From Platanthera guangdongensis (lineage: Eukaryota > Streptophyta > Magnoliopsida > Asparagales > Orchidaceae): DNA of 64,000 nucleotides. A program made the position numbers and the translations under genes. A model generated the notes under the pieces. The model saw only the letters and a program-made list of their open reading frames with translations, had not been told where the DNA came from and searched no databases. The DNA lies in NCBI GenBank assembly GCA_039583875.1, contig CM077149.1:21527194-21591193 (forward strand), written 5' to 3'. Below are positions 1-10,421 of this stretch, piece by piece (the first letter of the stretch is position 1; every line of letters starts with the position of its first letter).

Positions 1-56
1 CAGAGCTGTCAGAAGTTCGTTAGAAACCGGATCAGCCGGTTACCTTGGTGGAAGAC

Positions 57-65
57 TATATAAAG
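57..65 (+). promoter_or_regulatory. TATA box of E1 5' LTR
   Basis: TATATAAAG, also present in the 3' LTR at 10413-10421. An AACCGG..CCGGTT inverted repeat lies just upstream (26-41 here). This position would mark the U3/R boundary region. Confidence 0.7.
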
Positions 66-504
66 GCCTTTCTCCTTCAACAGAAGAGAATTGATCACAA
101 TTATTGAATCAAAAAAAAAGAATTAATCAAAAGATTAAGGAGATCAATACAGATCCAGAGAAAACTGTAAATCAGTATTTTGAAGAAACTTCAGATTTAC
201 TTGGAGAGAGAGAACTCCAGTAATTGAAGTCAAGAAAGAGACTTGTTAATCAAATCTCTTAAGGAGCAGATTCTAAACCAGACTGCAAAGTAGGATCCAG
301 ATTTAATTCTCCATCCTAAGAAGGAATTTGCCAGACGGTCTACTTCAAGAAGATTATCTTTACTGAGTTCAGACTCAAGAAGCCTTGAAGAAAGCAAAGA
401 CAAAGTTAATCTCAGGAATCAGTGATATCAAGAACTGATCAAGAAGATTGCCCTCTTCATTCTCTCAAACTGAGTGGTGATCTGAAAACGTTTTATTATC
501 TTTT

Positions 505-761
505 TGTAGGATCCCAAGGGATCTGAGTTGTAAGCCTAAATCTATAAAGGTTGAGGTAGGGCTCTTGAGCCTGAGTGTAGGAGAATCAATTCTCTGAGTG
601 TAGGCCTTGTTGAAGGCTGAGGTAGGGTTGTTTAGCCTGAGTGTAGGTCTTGTTGAAGACTGAGTGGTAGGGATTTATGCCTGAGTTGTAGGAGTGAGGA
701 CACTCTGAGTTGTAGGAACCTGTTTGGGGTTCTGAGCTGTAAGATCTGAGGATCTGAGGAG
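505..761 (+). repeat. Array of about 11 mini-hairpins with constant linkers (E1 R/U5)
   Basis: Successive short inverted repeats with different stems, for example GAGAAT-CA-ATTCTC, GCCTT-GTTG-AAGGC, GTCTT-GTTG-AAGAC, GAGTG-AGGA-CACTC and GAACC..GGTTC, are joined by a near-constant CTGAG(T)TGTAGG linker. Units are about 20-27 nt. The array lies downstream of the LTR TATA box, so it would be in the transcript. The 3' LTR copy is at 10863-11117; two loops differ there with stems intact (CA to AA, AGGA to GGGA), and one stem is broken. Confidence 0.8.
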
Positions 762-814
762 AAGTGCTGAAGTTAGGCCGAATCTAGTACACTACTAGAT
801 AGGCGAAGGGGGAA

Positions 815-845
815 AGTGGATGTACCCAGACCTTGGGGAACCACT
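815..845 (+). other. Conserved U5 stem-loop
   Basis: AGTGGATGTACCC, a short spacer, then GGGGAACCACTATA. The AGTGG/CCACT arms can pair. The same motif recurs at 11172-11202, 42384-42416, 52923-52955, 53325-53354 and 56513-56543, in elements whose LTRs otherwise differ. Confidence 0.75.
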
Positions 846-1019
846 ATAAACACTGTGTGCACTCTATGTATGTTTGTTTCTATGGTTGCTGTGTTGTGAT
901 AGTTGTAGAATATTGCAAAAATAGGATTAATTGTACAGAGTTTCTGCCTTAAAATTAAAAAGGAAAAGAACACCTATTCACCCCCCCCCTCTAGGTGGTT
1001 AGGCATTATTTCTTTCAAG

Positions 1020-1030
1020 TGGTATCAAAG
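1020..1030 (+). other. E1 primer-binding site (initiator tRNA-Met type)
   Basis: TGGTATCAAAG begins two bases after the LTR end. It is complementary to the 3' end of plant initiator tRNA-Met (usual site TGGTATCAGAG) with one mismatch. Confidence 0.85.
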
Positions 1031-1107
1031 GGAGGTTACTCAAAAAGGGACTTCACAGTCTGAGTAAGATCCTGTAGGCAGATTCAGAACAAACAAGAAT
1101 CAAGAAA

Positions 1108-3146
1108 ATGGGTTCTAGTGAGAATCGCAAAGAGCTAGGGTCCATGAAATTGCCAATATGTAGAAAAGAGATATTTGGCATATGGAAAGAGAGGGTTAGA
1201 CTCTTTATGGAAGCTTCTGACCCAAGGATATATATTACAGTTAAAGAAGGCCCTTATGTGCCAATGAAGGTATCCATTCTGGATGTAAATCAGAAAACTC
1301 CCAAGGACTTTTCTGAAATGACTAAGGATGAAATCATTCTGGCCACTATGGACAAGAGAGCCCAGAATATAATTGTTAGTGTCATTGATGATGCAACATT
1401 TCAGAACTTAATTCATTGTAAAACCTCTAAAGAAATGTGGGACACATTAATAGTTTATATGGAGGGATCAGAAGAAGTAAGACAAGATAGGAAGTCCTTG
1501 TTAAATCAGGAATATGAAAGCTTCAGACAAGGAAAGTCTGATAGCATTACAGAATGTTACAAGAAGTTCTATAGGATTGTTAATGAGTTGATGTCCTATG
1601 GAAGAGATTTCCGCAACTATGAGCTGAATGACAAGTTCTTAAGATCTCTAACTAAGGACTGGGACACCAAGATTTGTGCAATTAGGGAAGTGGCCAAACT
1701 AGCTGATATACCTCCTCCAACTTTGTTTGGAAAATTGCTATCTTATGAGATGCAGTTAATGGCTAGAAAGGAGGAAGATAAGAATACTAGAGTGGAGCAT
1801 AAGGAAAAGACTGTGGCCTTCAAGACTGAATCCACTAGGAAGTATAGAAGCAAGTCTCCATCTCCACCTCTAATAGTTGCTGAGGCTGTGACAGATAATT
1901 CAGATAGCATGAATTCAGATAGCAGTGAAAGTGATGATGACTTTGCTGCTTTTACTAGGCATTTTCAAAAAAATTTGAAGAAGAAGCAGTGTAGGTGTAA
2001 GCCTTCCACTTCTCAGCCAAAAGATGATTACTATCCGAAAAGAAAGTCATCAAAGAATGACAGAAGAAGGTCCAAGACAAGCAAAGCTACACCCTCAAAG
2101 ATTGTGTGATATTGTTGTAATAGACAGGGGCATGTATTGGTTGACTGTCCTGAAAAGAGGAAGGAGTGAGCTGAAAAAAAGAAGACTCAGTTTAAGGGCA
2201 AAAAGGAAAAGTCCTTTGTTACTAAGAAAGACAAGAGTCTGACATATCAGTCATTTTCAGAAACAGAATCAGAAGCTGAAGCCTACATTGGATTATTTGC
2301 TAAAGAGGAAGAAGATGAGTTCATGCAGCTAATGAACTCAATTTATGAGCATAAGGACCATCAGTGCAAGGGACTGATGGCTTTATCAGAAGGAGACAAG
2401 ATCCAGGATCAGCCTGGACCAAGTAAGGTACAAAGTTGTTCTTCTAGTTCAATTTTTAGTACAGAGTCAGAGTCAGATATATCTGCATCAAGTGATATGG
2501 GTGGGTCTGAATCTGAAGGAGATATTCATCAGTTAATTGATGAATATATGGACTTGTTGCAGGCCTTGAAGAAAAGCAAAACCTTTGCCAAAACTCAGGC
2601 AAAGGAGATTGCTAGTCTTAAATTGGCTACTGCTGATTCAGACAAGTTGTTAGATCCAAAACTGAATGAGATTGCCAGATTGAAAAATATAACTGTTATT
2701 CAAATGGGCACAATCACATTCAAGAATGATCAGATTAGGAATCTGGAGGTTAGACTTCAGAAGGAGAAAGATATTGTGGCTAGCTTTTCTAAACCTAAAT
2801 CTATTTTACCCTTGATAGATGAGTTTGTACCTCAAAAGGGTAAGGCTGGATTAGGATTTAAAAAAATTGCCTGGACTGCTAGGTCCAAATCTAAGGGCAA
2901 AGCCCCAACACAAAACATAAAGCCTGTTGTAGATAATTCAGCAGGGTAGTACCTAAACAAAGGTACAACAGGATTGAGTGCTGGTGTTGTGGCAAGATAG
3001 GCCACTTTGCCTTAGATTGTTGGCACAATTCTAGTGTCAAAGAGAGTAGCAAACTGCCTGCTAGAAGAGCTACAGGTAGTTTTGTTAAAAGTCATACTAA
3101 CCTGCACCAAGGACCCAAGAGTTATTTGGGTTCTAAGGTTAAGTAA
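1108..3146 (+). pseudogene. gag: E1 gag (copia nucleocapsid polyprotein), broken
   Basis: Gag would form the virus-like particle and package element RNA. The start is ATG at 1108 (MGSSENRKEL). The first 330 or so residues match the copia gag polypeptide (UBN2-type) region, with the LTKDWDTK block near residue 180. Two CX2CX4HX4C zinc knuckles are encoded. In the first (about 2107-2148) the leading Cys codon has become TGA (2107-2109). The second (CWCCGKIGHFALDC, about 2975-3016) is intact. A second stop is TGA at 2167 and a third is TAG at 2947-2949. Everything up to there is in frame 1; the second knuckle and pol are in frame 0, so an indel or frameshift lies near 2940. A TAA at 3144 separates gag from pol in the pol frame. 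An acidic, Ser-rich stretch and a probable coiled coil (about 2530-2780) precede the second knuckle. Confidence 0.88.
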
Positions 3147-6100
3147 TCTGTTTTGCAGGTGAGTCCAAGTGGCCATGCCCCTATGTGGTACTTGGACAGT
3201 GGATGTTCCAGGCACATGACTGGAACTAGGGGGTTGCTAAAGGAATATACACCTATCAAGGATGGCCCTAAAGTTACCTTTGGTGGTTCAGAAAAAGGAA
3301 TCATCAAAGGCTTTGGTAACATTTCTAGTAACTAAATTACTATCACTCAAGTGGCCTATATGAAGGGTTTGAAACATAACCTCATTAGCATAAGTCAGTT
3401 GAGTGATTTAGGATATGACATCTCGTTTGTCAAGAATGGTTGTCATATCAAAAGGTCAAGTGACCAAAAGATCATTTTGATAGGATATAGGAAGAGAAAT
3501 GTCTATTGTCTTGACTTTGTGTGTGAGAACAATGTTTCTCCTATTTGTCTTGTAGCTGATGAGAGAGTCTCACATTGTGTTAAATGGCACAAGAGGCTGG
3601 CTCATCTTAACTATAAGACAATTGACCAACTCTTTAGCAAAGAGTTAGTGAGGAATGGTCCTCAAGTTAAGTGTATAAAGGATGGGATATGCTCAGCTTG
3701 TCAGAAAGGCAAGCAGACCAAATCCACCTTTCATAGCCTTGAGAACAAGGATTCTGTGAGATGTCTATACCTCTTGCATATGGATGTTTTTGGTCTTATG
3801 CCAGTTCACAGTCTAGGTAAGAAGGTCTACACATTTGTGGTAGTAGATGGCTATTCAAGATATTCTTGTGTGTTCTTCCTAAGACAAAAATCTGAAACAC
3901 CAAGTATCTTATATAGTTTTGTTAAACAAATTCACAATGAGTTGGACAGTACATTGGTCAAAATCAGAAGTGACCATGGTACTGAATTTCAGTCTGAAAG
4001 TATGACAAAACTGTGTGAAGAGTTTGGGATTTTTCAGGAATTTTCCTCACCAAGAACACCTCAGCAAAATGGTATTGTTGAAAGGAAGAATAAAACATTG
4101 ATAGAGGCTGGTAGAACCCTATTGAGTGACACTTCTCTCCCAGAATATTTCTAGGCTGAGACAGTAAACACTGCATGTCATGTAATCAATAGGGCTACTA
4201 TCACCAAGTGCCACAAAAAGACTCCCTATGTGATTGTGAAGGGCAGAAAACCAAATTTATCATATTTCAGGATCTTTGGTTGCAAGTGTTATATACTTAA
4301 CAATGGCAAGTCTTATCTAACCAAGTTTGCTGCCAAATCCCAAGAGGGGATTTTTGTTGGGTACATCAACAGTAGCAAGTCATATAGGGTCTACAACTTG
4401 ATTACTCAAGTTGTAGAAGAGTCTGTACATGTAGTCTTTGATGAAACAAGACTCATTAACTGTGAATTACCAAGTAGTGTTTGCAGCTCTACAGGTATAA
4501 CTGATAAGACGGACAAGCTTACCATTACAGAAAGTTCTACTGCAATTTAGCAAGTGGAAGATGGTGGCTGCTGTCCAGGGGGAGTACAAGACTCTCTAGA
4601 TGCAGAAGAAGACCAAGAGGTGCAGCTAAATGAAGAGGCTGGAGGTGTATAACCTGAAGATAGACTACCTCCAGCAAATAGACACTTAAAGGATCATCCA
4701 GCCAATCAGATAATTGGTGATCCAAGACAAGCAGTGCAAACAAGGAGCAGGAATCAGAGTACAGTACTTTACTCCAGCTTCCTATCCCAAGTGGAACCAA
4801 AGAAGTTTGAAGAAGCAGTTCTAGACCCTCATTGGATTGATGTCATGGAAGAGGAGCTGAATCAGTTCAGGAGGTGCAAGGTCTGGAAGCTTGTTCCTAA
4901 ACCCAAAGACCACAATATCATTGGAAAAAAGTGGATCTTCAAGAACAAATTGGATGAGAATGGAATCATCATAAAGAATAAAGCTAGACTTATTGCAAAG
5001 GGATATAGGTAGGAAGAAGGTATTGATTTTGATCAAACCTTTTCTCCAGTAGCAAGACTAGAGGCAATCAGGATGTTCCTTGCCTATGCAACATATCAAG
5101 GGTTCAAGGTATATCAAATGGATGTTAAGTCAGCTTTCCTAAATGGAGATCTAAAGAAAGAAGTCTATGTAGAGCAGCCATCAGGTTTTGTTGATTCTCC
5201 CAAATCTGATTATGTATATAGACTTAGGAAGGCTTTGTATGGGTTAAAACAAGCCCCAAGGGCTTGGTATGAAACCTTATCTAGTTTCCTCATTGAGAAC
5301 AAATTCTCAAGGGGGAAAATAGACAAGACTATATTCCTTAGGGAATCTAAAGGCAAGATTATTCTAGTCCAAATATATGTAGATGACATAATATTTGGAT
5401 CTACAGAAAGTAATCTTTGCAGAAAGTTTGCAAAACTTATGCAAGGAAAATTTGAAATGTGCAGTATGGGGGAACTTAAGTTCTTCTTGGGTCTCCAAGT
5501 AAGACAGACTGAAGATGGTCTGTCCATATGCCAGTCTAAGTTCACCCTAGAGTTGATAAAGAAGTATGGTATGGAATCATCCACTCTCATGAAAACTCCT
5601 ATGGGGTCAAGCATGTTTCTAAGCAAAGATGATGCAGGGAAACCTGTAGATGAAACTTTGTATAGAGGGATAGTTGGCTCCCTACTATATTTGACTGCTA
5701 GTAGACCAGATATCATATATGCTACATGTATCTGTGCTAGGTACCAAGCATGCCCTAAAGAATCTCATCTGACTGCAGTCAAAAGGATTTTGAGATATCT
5801 TAAGGGCACACCTTATCTAGGTCTTTGGTACCCTAGGAATAGAGATTTTGTACTGACAGGTTATTCAGATGCATATTTTGCAGGCTGAGAGGAAGATAAG
5901 AAGAGTACTACAGGATCCTATCAATTTCTAGGTGGGAGGCTGGTGTCATGGAGTAGTAAGAAGCAGACCAGTGTGGCCATCTCCACAGCTGAGTCAGAAT
6001 ATGTTGCTGCAGGAAGTTGTTGTGCACAACTTTTGTGGATACAACATCAGCTAGAAGACTATGGTATCCAGATAAGTAGAACACCTTTGTTTTGTGATTC

Positions 6101-6320
6101 TACAAGTGCCATTTCTATTACAAATAATCCTGTCTCATATAGTAGGACTAAGCACATAGAAATTAAATACCATTTTCTTAGAGAACATGTAGAAAAAGAA
6201 GACATTTCACTAGAATATGTTAATACAGATAATCAGATTGCTGATATGTTTACAAAGCCCCTAGATGAAACCAAATTCAATAATTTTAAAATTGAATTAG
6301 GAATGTTGAACTTAGAATAG
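3147..6320 (+). pseudogene. pol: E1 pol (protease, integrase, RT, RNase H), nonsense-riddled
   Basis: Domains are in copia order in one frame. Aspartic protease: DSGCSRHMTG at about 3195. Integrase: the His/His/Cys/Cys zinc-binding region at 3585-3720, first Asp in LLHMDVFG (about 3780), second in SDHGTEF (about 3972), Glu in QQNGIVERK (about 4080). Reverse transcriptase: YVDD box at about 5380. RNase H: TAESEYVAAGSC (about 5985) and FCDSTSAISI (about 6090). In-frame stops are at 3333, 4152, 4548, 4650, 5010 and 5886; the natural end is TAG 6318-6320. Apart from these six stops the frame is unbroken, so decay is by point mutation rather than indel. The enzyme cannot be made as one chain without readthrough. 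Confidence 0.92.
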
Positions 6321-6344
6321 GTTCATAAAATTGGCTAAGTAAAA

Positions 6345-6780
6345 AGGTGTCAACACATGAAGTTGTCTGTGTCGACACATAGAAGTGGTGTCGACATTTC
6401 AGAGAAATAGTGTCGACACATCTAGAAAGTCTGTGTCGACACTTTAGAGAATTAGTGTCGACACATCCAGAGTAGGTGTCGACACATCCAGGGTGGTGTC
6501 GACACTTAGATTTTACACTAATTTCATCGAGTAGAGTTTCGACTAATCGTCGAGCTGAGATGTATAAGTGTTGACACATATATTCTGTCGACTATATTTG
6601 TGTCGACACATAGTTGTCGAGACATTAGAAGTAAGTGTCGACACTTTTCAACAGTGTCGACAGATTTCAAGTATTTTGACGCGCCTTTTCACCTTCGATT
6701 TTAGAAAGGTATAAATAGGTCTTCACCATTGTTTATCGACACGCTCACCATAGTTTCGAGACCAAACTTGTGTGTCGACA
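6345..6780 (+). repeat. Internal TGTCGACA palindrome array of E1
   Basis: About eleven copies of a TGTGTCGACACA-type palindrome (core TGTCGAC), plus one-base variants such as TGTCAACA, spaced irregularly by roughly 15-40 bp. It sits between the pol stop and the start of the extra ORF. The same word fills the LTR at 9585-10275. The last copy overlaps the ORF leader (about 6771). Confidence 0.9.
6710..6719 (+). promoter_or_regulatory. TATA box for the E1 extra ORF
   Basis: TATAAATAGG lies about 50 bp after the main palindrome cluster and about 100 bp before the ATG at 6818. It resembles the CATAAATAGG in E6 (62672) and TATAAAA in E2 (48365), each placed the same way. A separate promoter for the extra ORF is inferred, not shown. 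Confidence 0.6.
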
Positions 6781-6817
6781 TCTCTCTTCTCTAAATTCAA
6801 AATTTCTCCAAACCCTA

Positions 6818-9176
6818 ATGGCGCCCAAGCTAGAAGAGAACATCAATGAAGGTTATGAGTTAGTGCGACACGCCTTTGACGACGCGAAACCAGAAATTCA
6901 AGATGTTGTAACCCTAGTTGCAGAGACTGGGTTAGAGTATCTTGTTTCAGAGCCAATCAAGATTTGGAAGAAGGTCCTCGAATTCTTTAGTGCAGCTACT
7001 CTTGATGAAACTGGTCTTAAGATTAAATCCAAAGTCCATGGAGTTAAGGTGAAAGTCACCCAGAAAAGTCTGAGAAAAGTTCTACATCTCCCAAGAACTA
7101 AAGAAGAGGAAGATGTACCTACATCAAGGATAAGGGAGGCACTGCAATGGTGTGGATTAGATTCAAGCATGAAGATTGGATCAGTCTTTAACAGGAAAGA
7201 CATGCACGTGTAAGGAAAATTTTTATCTGAGGTAGTAGGTAAGGTGATTTTGTGCAAGCCTGGTGGGCATGATAGAATATCAGCTCACATGATCAGTTTG
7301 ATGTCAAGAATAATTTTCCAACTTAAAACTGATTGGTCAGTAGTATTGTTTGACAAAATTAAGGAAAGTCTGAAGAAGCCCAATCTGGGTAGGATTATGA
7401 GTTTATACTTACCTGGAAGTATTCCTGAAGTCATGAACTAAGCTGCTGGTTCTAAGATAGACCATATGAGGAAAATGGACATCAGAATAATCTCAAGATG
7501 GGATAGAGTGTTAACTAAAGAAATGCCTACACCAGAGAAGGAAACACCTGAAAAGAAGAAGAAGAAAGCCATTGTGGCTCCTGAATCCTCAAGTAGCTCA
7601 GAGGAGCAAGTAGTTTTCAGTTCTAATGAGGATAAAGCTGATAAGGAAGCAGCTGATGTTACTGGAGCAAAGGAATGTTGAGGAGCTACCAAGAGCAGAG
7701 AAGGAATTGCCCCCTACTCCACAGGATAGAGTAGACATTGCTAGTACTTCTGATTCTGAAGATGAAGAGGCTGCTAGAGCCAAGAAAAGAAAGCTACAGG
7801 TTTTCAAAAGGAGAAGCCAGACCTACAAGAAAGCACTGCAAACCATTGTTCCATAGCCTGCCCCAACTGCTGATTATAGTTCATTATTGATGGCTTTGCA
7901 GATCAAGATGGATGAACAAAGGAAGACTTTAGAAAAATATATGGATGAAGGACATAAATCACTTTAATTTGATCTGGCTCAAGACATAAAATCTATAAGA
8001 TTTGAAGTGAATCAAAATAAGAAGGAATTGACTGACTATTTTCATAAAGGAGGCAATGCAGTGGTATATCTGGCTACTCATCAAGAGAAGATCAAGACAC
8101 AGGTTGATGATATGGCAGTGAAACAAGGATATGTCCTGGAAAATCAGATTAGGATGAGTGATAATCTGACTGCCTCTCATAATGCCATTGTAAGTGAAAT
8201 GAAAAATATAGCTACTGCCCAGACTGCAGTAAGTGCTACTGCCAAAGAAGCATTTGATAAGCAATTACAAGAAAGCCTAACTATTGTAAAAACTGCAATT
8301 GAAGATTCTCAAAAGGCTATTAATGAAAAACTCCAAAAGTTAAAACCTTTTTATAAAGATGGTGTTAACTATCTGAATGCTCAGATCAGATTTCAGAAGG
8401 ATGATCTTAGGGATCATATCGAAAGAGAAGTCATAAAGGGGGAGAGGGTATTAGTCAAAGCAGGCTCTGACCATGCTAAATGGATTTCAAACAGCATCAG
8501 AGCTACCCTTGGATATCCATCCTTATGTGATGATGATAATGTAGCCGAATCTAGGATAAATCCTGCATATTTCTGAGGTAAGCAAGCTGAAGTGGCTCAA
8601 GTGATCTACCCACCAGTAGATTTTGACATGATACATCAAGAGATACAATCTATGTATAGTCCTCTAGAAGGTGCTCAAAATATGATCATTGAGAAAGTAG
8701 TGCAGCCTGTGCCAGAGGCAGTATTAAAAGAGCAAGAGGCAGTATTAAAAGAGCAAGAAGCTCAATTATCCAAGAAGAGGTTCAGAGAACAGGCAGAGTT
8801 AAGGCCTGATTTTGAACAGTGGAGCCCAACTTCTAGAAATATTATACTGACTGCTTGGAAGGCTGCAAAGGATAATTTCCTAGAGAGGGGTAAATGGTAC
8901 TCTGACCAGGAATGGAGAAAACATGAAGCTATGCAAGAAGCCATAGTACAATACAGAAGAAAGGCTAAACTAGAGAAGCTACCTCCTAATGCACAGGAGC
9001 CTAGCAAGTATTTCCCTAAGCCTTATCATTATTTTGAGAGACAAAAGATAAGGGCTGAAGAACATAAGAAGAAAGATCTTAAGGGAAAGAAGCCTGCTGA
9101 TGACAATGATGCTCCAGTTCAAGCCAAGATTCAATCTGGAAAGGGCATTGTTATCAAGGAGCCAGAGCAGCCATAG
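6818..9176 (+). pseudogene. E1 env-like extra ORF (ORF3), broken
   Basis: ATG at 6818 (MAPKLEENI). Frame 2 is interrupted by TAA 7211 and TAA 7439 and ends at TGA 7679; coding then continues in frame 0 from about 7630, with stops at 7854, about 7965 and 8574, to TAG 9174-9176. Roughly 780 codons in all. The N-terminal 200 residues (FFSAATLDETG..KSKVHGVKV..LPR) align by eye with the equivalent ORFs of E2 and E8, and resemble the domain databases call 'putative plant transposon protein'. The middle is acidic and Ser/Lys-rich. The region at 8007-8500 is heptad-like and probably coiled coil. A short direct repeat (EQEAVLK twice) is at about 8725. I see no convincing signal peptide or transmembrane segment, so 'env-like' describes position only. 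Function unknown. Confidence 0.75.
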
Positions 9177-9440
9177 AATAGAATTTTCTTAAGTTTACTA
9201 CTCTGTAATCATTTGCATTAAAATCCATGTAAACTTTTGATTAATGAAACTATTGGAAGTTATAACAAAACAATGGTTGATGTTCAATCTGTTACATTTT
9301 TATTCTGTGAAGATTATTTATACATGTTTTGTTTAGTAATTACCCTGTCATATAATACTGTTATACATCATAATGTGTATTTGTTATGTATGGTGTATAT
9401 CATTGACTAAGGGTTATGACTTCTCCAAATAGGGGGAGAT
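9177..9440 (+). other. E1 3' spacer and polypurine tract
   Basis: AT-rich noncoding DNA ends in the polypurine tract AGGGGGAGA (9431-9439), which would prime plus-strand synthesis. One T separates it from the LTR. The same tract precedes the E2 3' LTR, and a close relative precedes that of E8. Confidence 0.85.
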
Positions 9441-9584
9441 TGTTGGGTACATTGGAAAATATGTACCAGATTTGAAGAAGCCTCACCCTATTCAATGATA
9501 TACATCAAGGTGTATTTGATGTGCTTTGAGTTTATATGTGCAAGTTAAGTAATTGCAGGAAATGCAGAAAAGTTTCTAAGTCCA

Positions 9585-10275
9585 TGTGTCGACACCTAGA
9601 GATGCAGTGTCGACACTTATGAAGGCTTGTGTCGACACCTAGAGAAGCTGTGTCGACACTTGGAGTATTTGTGTCGACACCAGGAAAGGCAGAGTCGACG
9701 CCAGAAGAAAAGTGTCGACACATACAGGCAGTGTCGACACACTATGAAGAATACTCAACATATATTTTGTCGACACTTAGAGGCAGTGTCGACACTCAGA
9801 GAAGCTTTGTCGACATCAAATGTGTCGACACCAGAAGGCTGTGTCGACACTCAGCAAGCTTCAACAAAGTTAAAGTACTTGTGTCGACACAAAGGAGATG
9901 TATCGACACTCAGCAAGTTTCAACACATTAAGGCATGTGTCGACACAAAGGAGATGTGTCGACACTCAGCAAGTATCAACAACAAAAGAAGATGTGTTGA
10001 CACAAAGGAGATGTGTCGACACACAACAGAATTCAGCTAAGTGTTAAAGAAGAAGTACTTGTGTCGACACACTCAACCAGTGTCGACATATTCAACAGAA
10101 GGCTTGTGTCGACACACAGAATCAGTGTCGATACATTCTGAAGAAGCAGTGTCGAGAAGCTGTTGCAACAACACAAGGAGTTGTGTCGACACCATCAAGG
10201 CTAGTTTCGACACTTAGTTCACTTGTGTCGACACTTGGTCTAGTTGTGTCGACACATTATGAAGATCAGTCTCGA
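9585..10275 (+). repeat. LTR palindrome array of E1 (TGTCGACA)
   Basis: About 22 copies with the TGTCGAC core and about six one-base variants (TATCGACA, TGTTGACA, TGTCGATA) in about 700 bp. Spacing is irregular at about 15-40 bp. All lie upstream of the LTR TATA box at 10413, so they are in U3. Intervening sequences do not repeat. In translation the array gives meaningless CRH repeats. Confidence 0.93.
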
Positions 10276-10412
10276 CACTTTCAGACAGAGACAGTATTTT
10301 CAAGAAGTGACTTGATGACTTGACAGCTGCCATTTCAACCGGTCAACTGCAACTATCAGAGCTGTCAGAAGTTTGTTAGAAACCGGATCAGCCGGTTACC
10401 TTGGAGGAAGAC

Positions 10413-10421
10413 TATATAAAG
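10413..10421 (+). promoter_or_regulatory. TATA box of E1 3' LTR
   Basis: TATATAAAG, about 145 bp after the last palindrome. It matches the 5' LTR copy at 57-65. Confidence 0.7.

Larger units (their letters stand above)
1..1017 (+). repeat. E1 5' LTR, 3'-terminal 1017 bp
   Basis: Matches 10357-11301 plus 24728-24798 nearly base for base. It ends in TTTCA just before the primer-binding site. Promoter TATA, a hairpin array, a conserved stem-loop and a run of C followed by TCTAGG near the 3' edge are all visible. The palindrome array of this LTR lies in the part cut off by the window edge. Confidence 0.93.

Noticed and set aside
5210..5716. 168-codon minus-strand ORF over E1 reverse transcriptase
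   Set aside because: Antisense shadow of conserved RT codons.
6818..9176. True envelope glycoprotein in E1
   Set aside because: No signal peptide or convincing transmembrane segment; charged and coiled-coil composition instead.
9627..10040. ORF with CRH-type repeats
   Set aside because: It is the palindrome array in translation; no start context, domain or conservation supports a protein.
9585..10275. CRISPR-like repeat array
   Set aside because: The repeat is a 9-12 bp palindrome, spacing varies from about 15 to 40 bp, it lies inside an LTR, and the genome is a plant. No cas genes.
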